Positions 60,205 through 64,000 of a stretch of 64,000 bases of DNA are shown in pieces. Location of the stretch: positions 2,728,001 to 2,792,000 of the forward strand of contig NZ_JAFIBI010000001.1 of assembly GCF_017832975.1 (NCBI RefSeq). The letters run 5' to 3'. The notes below the pieces were generated by a model, which searched no databases, had not been told where the DNA came from, and saw only the letters and a program-made list of their open reading frames with translations. The position numbers and the translations under genes were made by a program. Within the stretch, counting starts at the first letter, position 1, and the number at the start of each line of letters is the position of its first letter. This DNA is from Arthrobacter sp. PvP023. Lineage in GTDB: Bacteria; Actinomycetota; Actinomycetes; Actinomycetales; Micrococcaceae.

Positions 60205-61593
60205 CTAGCCGTAGACCGTCTCCTCGTCGTCGGACTCCTTGGAGATCCGCCGGGCGAGGTAAAGACCTTCCAATGCAAGTTCGATTGCGGCGGCGCGCTG
60301 TCCGTCGTTCCTGGCGCCCAGGCGCCCGCTGATCTCGTCGTAGAGGCCGGATGAGCCAAGGGACGGGAGGTTTTCAAGGAACTCCCGTGCGGTGACGTGT
60401 TCGCCCGTTGTCACAGTCCGATGGCCGTCGAGTGCTGCCACGAGCGGACCGAGGTCCAGGCCATGGAAGTGCGCCCGAACGGCTTCGGCCGTGGCCGTGC
60501 GAAGGAGGTGGTCGAGGACCGACTGTTCGCGCCCCTCCTCACCGGATTCGAATTCAATCTTGCCCGTCAGGACCTCGACTGCGGTCTCCAGGTCGATGAT
60601 CCGCGCAACTGCCTGGTCCTCGCCGCGGACGCTGGCACGCCGTAGGGCCGCAGCGGCGACTGTTTCGGCGCCCGCGATGGCGAACCGCGCCGAGACTCCG
60701 GAGGTCTGGTTGATGGCCGGGGACTGCCGCAGCGCGCGGGTGTAGCGGGCCAGGATCTCAAGGATGACGGGCGGGACGTCGGCCATCAGCCGCCCCTCCT
60801 GCCGGATGACGGATACCTCGTCCTCCAGCTCTATCGGATAGTGGGTCCGGATCTCGGCGCCGAAGCGGTCCTTCAGGGGCGTGATGATCCGGCCGCGGTT
60901 GGTGTAGTCCTCCGGGTTGGCGGAGGCGACTACGAGCACATCCAGCGGCAGCCGCAGCACATAGCCGCGGATCTGGATATCGCGCTCCTCCATCACGTTG
61001 AGCATCGCGACCTGGATCCGCTCGGCAAGGTCCGGCAATTCGTTGATGGCGATGATGCCGCGGTTGGAGCGCGGGACGAGTCCGTAGTGGATGGTTTCCG
61101 GGTCCCCGAGCCGGCGGCCTTCAGCCACCCGCATCGGGTCGACGTCGCCGATGAGGTCGGCAACGGAGGTGTCGGGCGTGGCGAGCTTCTCGACGTACCG
61201 TTCCGAGCGGTGGCGCCACGACACCCGCAGCCGGTCCCCCTCGGTGAGCACACGGGCGCGGGATTGTTCCGTGATTGGTTCGAAGGGGTGTTCGTTCAGC
61301 TCGGAACCCTCGATCACCGGGGACCACTCGTCGAGCAGCCCCACGAGGGTGCGCAGGAGGCGTGTTTTTCCCTGGCCCCGCTCGCCGAGCAGGACGACGT
61401 CGTGGCCGGCGATCAGGGCACGCTCGAGTTGGGGAAGAACGGTCCGGCTGAAACCGTACATCCCGGGCCACGGATCACGGCCGGCGGCAAGGGCGGCAAG
61501 CAGGTTGCCGCGGATCTCGTGACGCAGATCCTTGAGGACATGGCCTGCTGCACGCAGTTCACCAACGGTGAAGATATCGGGACGATCACTCAC
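60205..61593 (-). CDS. MoxR/Mg-chelatase-like AAA+ ATPase (Rv0958-like)
   Basis: A 462-residue AAA+ protein with Walker A GERGQGKTRLLR, Walker B-like GIIAINELPDLAE (motif region NELPD), the sensor region VVASANPEDYTNRGRIITPLKDRFGAEIRTHYP, and a C-terminal lid. Length matches Rv0958 (459 residues in M. tuberculosis). No cobaltochelatase or chlorophyll genes are near, so a classical chelatase role is unlikely. GTG 61593 begins MSDRPDIFTVGEL with GAGGA touching it; the frame runs open to 61875 antisense to the phosphatase. It forms an operon with the VWA gene. Confidence 0.87.
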   Translation of the reverse strand: MSDRPDIFTVGELRAAGHVLKDLRHEIRGNLLAALAAGRDPWPGMYGFSRTVLPQLERALIAGHDVVLLGERGQGKTRLLRTLVGLLDEWSPVIEGSELNEHPFEPITEQSRARVLTEGDRLRVSWRHRSERYVEKLATPDTSVADLIGDVDPMRVAEGRRLGDPETIHYGLVPRSNRGIIAINELPDLAERIQVAMLNVMEERDIQIRGYVLRLPLDVLVVASANPEDYTNRGRIITPLKDRFGAEIRTHYPIELEDEVSVIRQEGRLMADVPPVILEILARYTRALRQSPAINQTSGVSARFAIAGAETVAAAALRRASVRGEDQAVARIIDLETAVEVLTGKIEFESGEEGREQSVLDHLLRTATAEAVRAHFHGLDLGPLVAALDGHRTVTTGEHVTAREFLENLPSLGSSGLYDEISGRLGARNDGQRAAAIELALEGLYLARRISKESDDEETVYG

Positions 61594-61731
61594 TCCTCTA
61601 CCGTAGTCCCCGGATGCGCGATGTATCGAGGGACTTCGGCAAAGTTCCCGCGCACGTGCGCGCGGCACGAGCACGGCCTGGGCCGGGCTTGCCGGACACG
61701 GGGCAGCAGGTGAGCGATACGCTGGAGGGTG

Positions 61732-62391
61732 ATGACAGCAGCAACTCCGTCGGCGCCATCGGCGCCGCTGAGCACCCTCCTTCTTCTGGTGCGCCACGGA
61801 GAGACGCCCACCACGGGGATGGTGCTGCCCGGCCGCGCCCCGGGACTGCACCTGTCCGAACGTGGGCGGGCCCAAGCGGAACGGGTCGCGGACCGGCTCG
61901 CAGGTCTTGCCGTTGACGCCATCTACTCATCGCCGCTGGAGCGTACGCGTGAGACTGCAGAGCCCACGGCAGCCCGCACCGGGCTCGGGGTTAACGAGAA
62001 CTCCGGCCTGATCGAGTGCGACTTCGGCGAGTGGACCGGAGCCGCGCTCGCCGAGCTGGCGGGATTGCCGCAGTGGCAGACCGTGCAGCACAGCCCGTCG
62101 GCCTTCCGCTTTCCGAACGGGGAGAGCTTCGCGGAGATGCAGGCGAGGATCGTCGGAGCGCTGGAGGTGCTGTGCGCCGCACACTCCGGGGGCGTCGTCG
62201 TCTGCTTCTCCCATGCCGACCCGATCAAAGCCGCCGTTGCCCACGCCTTGGGCACGCAGCTGGACCACTTCCAGAGGATCGTCATCAACCCGGGTTCCGT
62301 ATCGGTCATCTCGTATGTGGAGGGCAAGTCACCGGCGGTGCTGACGGTGAATTCGACGTTGGAGCCGTTGAGCGGGCTGAGGGCGTCGTGA
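61732..62391 (+). CDS. Histidine phosphatase (MSMEG_4193-type phosphoglycerate mutase family)
   Basis: A 219-residue histidine phosphatase. The catalytic motif is LLLVRHGETPTTGMVLPGR, followed by LSERGRAQAERVADRL, SSPLERTRETAEP, LIECDFGEWTG, PNGESFAEM and VVCFSHADPIKAAVAHALG, with the second catalytic His in the latter. The type is common in actinobacteria, where it is normally followed by DUF3090 and SCO1664 genes; here those are missing or broken. ATG 61732 and GTG 61729 both follow GGAGG closely. Confidence 0.9.
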   Translation: MTAATPSAPSAPLSTLLLLVRHGETPTTGMVLPGRAPGLHLSERGRAQAERVADRLAGLAVDAIYSSPLERTRETAEPTAARTGLGVNENSGLIECDFGEWTGAALAELAGLPQWQTVQHSPSAFRFPNGESFAEMQARIVGALEVLCAAHSGGVVVCFSHADPIKAAVAHALGTQLDHFQRIVINPGSVSVISYVEGKSPAVLTVNSTLEPLSGLRAS

Positions 62392-62414
62392 CAGGGGGCG
62401 TCGTGACAGGGGGC
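62382..62414 (+). repeat. 15-bp tandem duplication at a deletion-like scar
   Basis: The sequence GGCGTCGTGACAGGG occurs twice head-to-tail (62382-62396, 62397-62411), the first copy containing the phosphatase stop codon, the second a useless copy of it. It sits exactly where a DUF3090 gene would be expected. Confidence 0.85.
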
Positions 62415-62419
62415 AGCCG

Positions 62420-62551
62420 GTGTCCGCGCGGGAGTGGCGCATCGACCACGGGCTGTGCTTCTCCGCCGCTTTCAAACTCCGCACCGTGATCTGGGACTTT
62501 GCCCGCACACCTGTTCCCGGCGCCCTTATCCACGACATCGCTGACGGTTCA
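62420..62551 (+). pseudogene. 3' remnant of an SCO1664-family gene
   Basis: In frame from 62420 the translation reads WRIDHGLCFSAAFKLRTVIW then DFARTPVPGALIHDIADGS. This is the conserved C-terminal block of SCO1664-family proteins (kinase-like fold; IDHGLCF...KLRTVxW). About 200 upstream residues are missing and beyond ADGS the frame turns into Arg-rich nonsense, so this is a decayed gene end, not a small protein. DUF3090, normally between this and the phosphatase, is absent. Confidence 0.6.
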
Positions 62552-62890
62552 CGGCACTCGTGTCCGGACCAGACCCGGCGAGGGCTGGGGCCAAGGCGAG
62601 TGCGGATGAGGAGAGAACGGCGCGGCGGGAACGTCGCATGGGTCCTGCTTTCAGGTTCGGAGCTGATTGATTCAACATTCCCCGCCACAGCCGTAAGACA
62701 GCTTTGGCGGGCCCCTGATGCCGGTATGCAAGGCTGCGCGGGAGCCCCGGTTCCGCTGCCACAGGATGCAAAGACCGGCGGGGCGGGCTGTCGTCCTCCA
62801 GAAAATGAGGGACTTGTGGCATGATGACCGCAACTGTCCAGCAGAGGGGGGTCTCGTGATCAGTCGTTCGCCGGTGCTTATGGCATGTAA
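62552..62890 (+). other. Non-coding stretch with hairpins before the EAL gene
   Basis: No convincing gene is seen. CCCGCCA (62681-62687) pairs with TGGCGGG (62705-62711) with a smaller inner pairing, possibly a terminator of the decayed phosphatase operon. Just before and across the EAL start are two adjoining small hairpins, GGCAT-GTAA-ATGCC (62882-62895) and CCCCG-TAA-CGGGG (62899-62911), which would place the ATG inside a stem. Confidence 0.5.
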
Positions 62891-64000
62891 ATGCCGGACC
62901 CCGTAACGGGGAAGGCCAGGAACCGTGGGGCGGTGACGCCGGGAACGGGGCAGCTGCTGCGGCGCATCCGTGAAGTTCTTCCGGCCGGCCTCCGCAGGAT
63001 CCCGGCCGGGTGCTGGCTTGCCCTGGTGGTCCTGGCAGAGGTGGTGCTTGCCCTCGCGGTGCGAATTCCCTCGCTGTTCGCGCCGGACATCCGCGGCGGG
63101 ACCGCTGGTCGGCTCTGGGCGCTGGATATTGTGGCGCTCTCGCTGCTGCCCATTGTCGTCTTCGCGGCCCTCCAGCTGTACCAGCAACGAAAGCGGGAGC
63201 GCGCCCAGGCGTCGGAATCTTCCGGATACATCGAAAAAATGATGCGGACGAGCCGCGAATGGCTCTGGGCCGTCGACGCTACCGGGACGATCACGTTTTC
63301 AAGTCCGATGTGCGAGCAGCTTACCGGCTACAGCCCATCAGAGCTGGTAGGCAGTCCCATCGGCCTGGTCCTGGATCCCGCAGACCTTGCAGCGGCCCTC
63401 AAATCGCAACCGGTCGTCGAGGATGAGTCCACCTTCACCGGCCTGGTCCTTGTCTGCCGGCACCGGGACGGCAGCCGGGTGCTGATGGAAGTTGCCGGCC
63501 AAACAGTCTACGGCGCGGACGGAACGGGGACAGGTTTCGAGGGCACCGCCCGGGCCATTGACAACCCCTCCTCCTCAGACGGTGCCGCGGAACAGATCCG
63601 GGAGCGCGTCACAGCCCTGGTGCCCGGCCACGGCATCGTCACAGCCTTCCAGCCGATCCAATGCCTCAGCAGCGGGAACGTCGTCGGCGCCGAAGCCTTG
63701 AGTCGCTTTCCCCTGTCCGATGGCACCACCACCGAGGCCTGGTTCATGCAGGCTGCCTCCGTCGGTATGGAGGCAGACCTGGAACTCCTCGCCTTGCGCA
63801 CTGCGCTGCGCACCGCGGCCAGGCTTCCCCGGGATATCTACCTCGCCATCAACCTCTCCCCGGGCGTGTGCCTGGACCCTCGGGTCCTCGAGGCGATCTC
63901 GCAGGGCGACATCCACCCTTCGCGGCTGGTTATCGAAGTGACAGAACGCCAAAAGGTGGACGACTACGGGCAACTGCTGGGCGTGCTTGAGCCGCTGCGG
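62891..64000 (+). CDS. Membrane PAS-EAL protein (cyclic di-GMP phosphodiesterase-like), 3'-truncated
   Basis: The frame stays open to the window edge, giving the first 370 residues. Two predicted membrane helices (LALVVLAEVVLALAV and IVALSLLPIVVFAALQLY) precede a PAS domain (SREWLWAVDATGTITFSSPM..., LTGYSPSELVG). An EAL domain follows, beginning TAFQPIQCLSSGNVVGAEAL with Glu268-Ala-Leu, then INLSPGV and IEVTER. EAL domains hydrolyse cyclic di-GMP; the later catalytic residues fall outside. No GGDEF precedes the EAL. The start is ATG 62891 right after a stop, or a GTG at about 62933. Confidence 0.85.
   Translation, partial: MPDPVTGKARNRGAVTPGTGQLLRRIREVLPAGLRRIPAGCWLALVVLAEVVLALAVRIPSLFAPDIRGGTAGRLWALDIVALSLLPIVVFAALQLYQQRKRERAQASESSGYIEKMMRTSREWLWAVDATGTITFSSPMCEQLTGYSPSELVGSPIGLVLDPADLAAALKSQPVVEDESTFTGLVLVCRHRDGSRVLMEVAGQTVYGADGTGTGFEGTARAIDNPSSSDGAAEQIRERVTALVPGHGIVTAFQPIQCLSSGNVVGAEALSRFPLSDGTTTEAWFMQAASVGMEADLELLALRTALRTAARLPRDIYLAINLSPGVCLDPRVLEAISQGDIHPSRLVIEVTERQKVDDYGQLLGVLEPLR

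Noticed and set aside
62420..62824. Whole 134-codon frame as an intact gene
   Set aside because: Only the first 44 codons match a family (C-terminal SCO1664 block); the rest is Arg-rich and lacks any domain-like pattern.
62681..62911. Cyclic di-GMP riboswitch before the EAL gene
   Set aside because: Adjacent hairpins exist but I cannot find the conserved GEMM-type core bases; left as simple hairpins.

Overview
The window is about 64 kb of high-GC actinobacterial chromosome. Gene content and protein style (CoxMSL cluster, EF-G2-like GTPase, stand-alone LigD polymerase domain, DinB2-type polymerase, an Rv0958/Rv0959-like AAA-VWA pair) suggest a soil Micrococcaceae, probably Arthrobacter or Pseudarthrobacter. 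That is inference from family resemblance; no 16S or ribosomal gene is present. I saw no tRNA, rRNA, CRISPR array, insertion sequence or prophage.

Region by region. (1) 1-2.2 kb: 3' end of an Rv2258c-like methyltransferase, a small VOC protein and a LysR regulator. (2) 2.3-12 kb: a tightly overlapping nine-gene operon for form I aerobic CO dehydrogenase (coxM-coxS-coxL, an XdhC-like protein ending in a YHS metal-binding domain, a MobA-like nucleotidyltransferase, coxD, coxE, a membrane-anchored coxG with an octapeptide repeat, and a second XdhC). The large subunit carries the form I signature AYACSFR. (3) 12-27.7 kb: housekeeping and repair genes: YciO, LigD polymerase domain, amylosucrase, an alpha/beta hydrolase, an EF-G2-like GTPase, a PadR regulator with palindromic operators, HrpB helicase, several small conserved proteins, and a DinB2-like polymerase whose steric-gate aromatic is replaced by Ile.

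(4) 27.9-45.8 kb: a carboxylate-utilisation island. It holds two paralogous MatC-like carriers, a PrpF isomerase with divergent LysR, and a GntR-controlled operon (carrier, type III CoA-transferase, fused carboxyltransferase with no biotin partner). It continues with a D-threonine-aldolase-like enzyme with divergent LysR, then tartrate/D-malate dehydrogenase, DctA, glycerate kinase and a convergent 2-hydroxyacid dehydrogenase. Read together, C4/C3 (hydroxy)dicarboxylates are imported, oxidised or activated and decarboxylated, then delivered as 2-phosphoglycerate or acyl-CoA.

(5) 45.8-58.1 kb: VOC protein, exported gamma-glutamyltransferase, two MFS permeases, YqeY, a 5'-3' exonuclease, acetyltransferases, an acyltransferase-3, adenylate kinase with a strong terminator, a CDP-alcohol phosphatidyltransferase, and a GntR/MFS pair with a clear operator. 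(6) 58.1-64 kb: a second AAA/VWA pair, a histidine phosphatase, the 3' scrap of an SCO1664-family gene beside a deletion-like scar, and the first part of a membrane PAS-EAL protein cut by the window edge.

Two gene remnants (a MarR at 33.5 kb and SCO1664 at 62.4 kb) show recent decay. The most interesting leads are the CoA-transferase/carboxyltransferase operon, the XdhC-YHS protein inside the CO dehydrogenase operon, and the DinB2-like polymerase predicted to be permissive for ribonucleotides.
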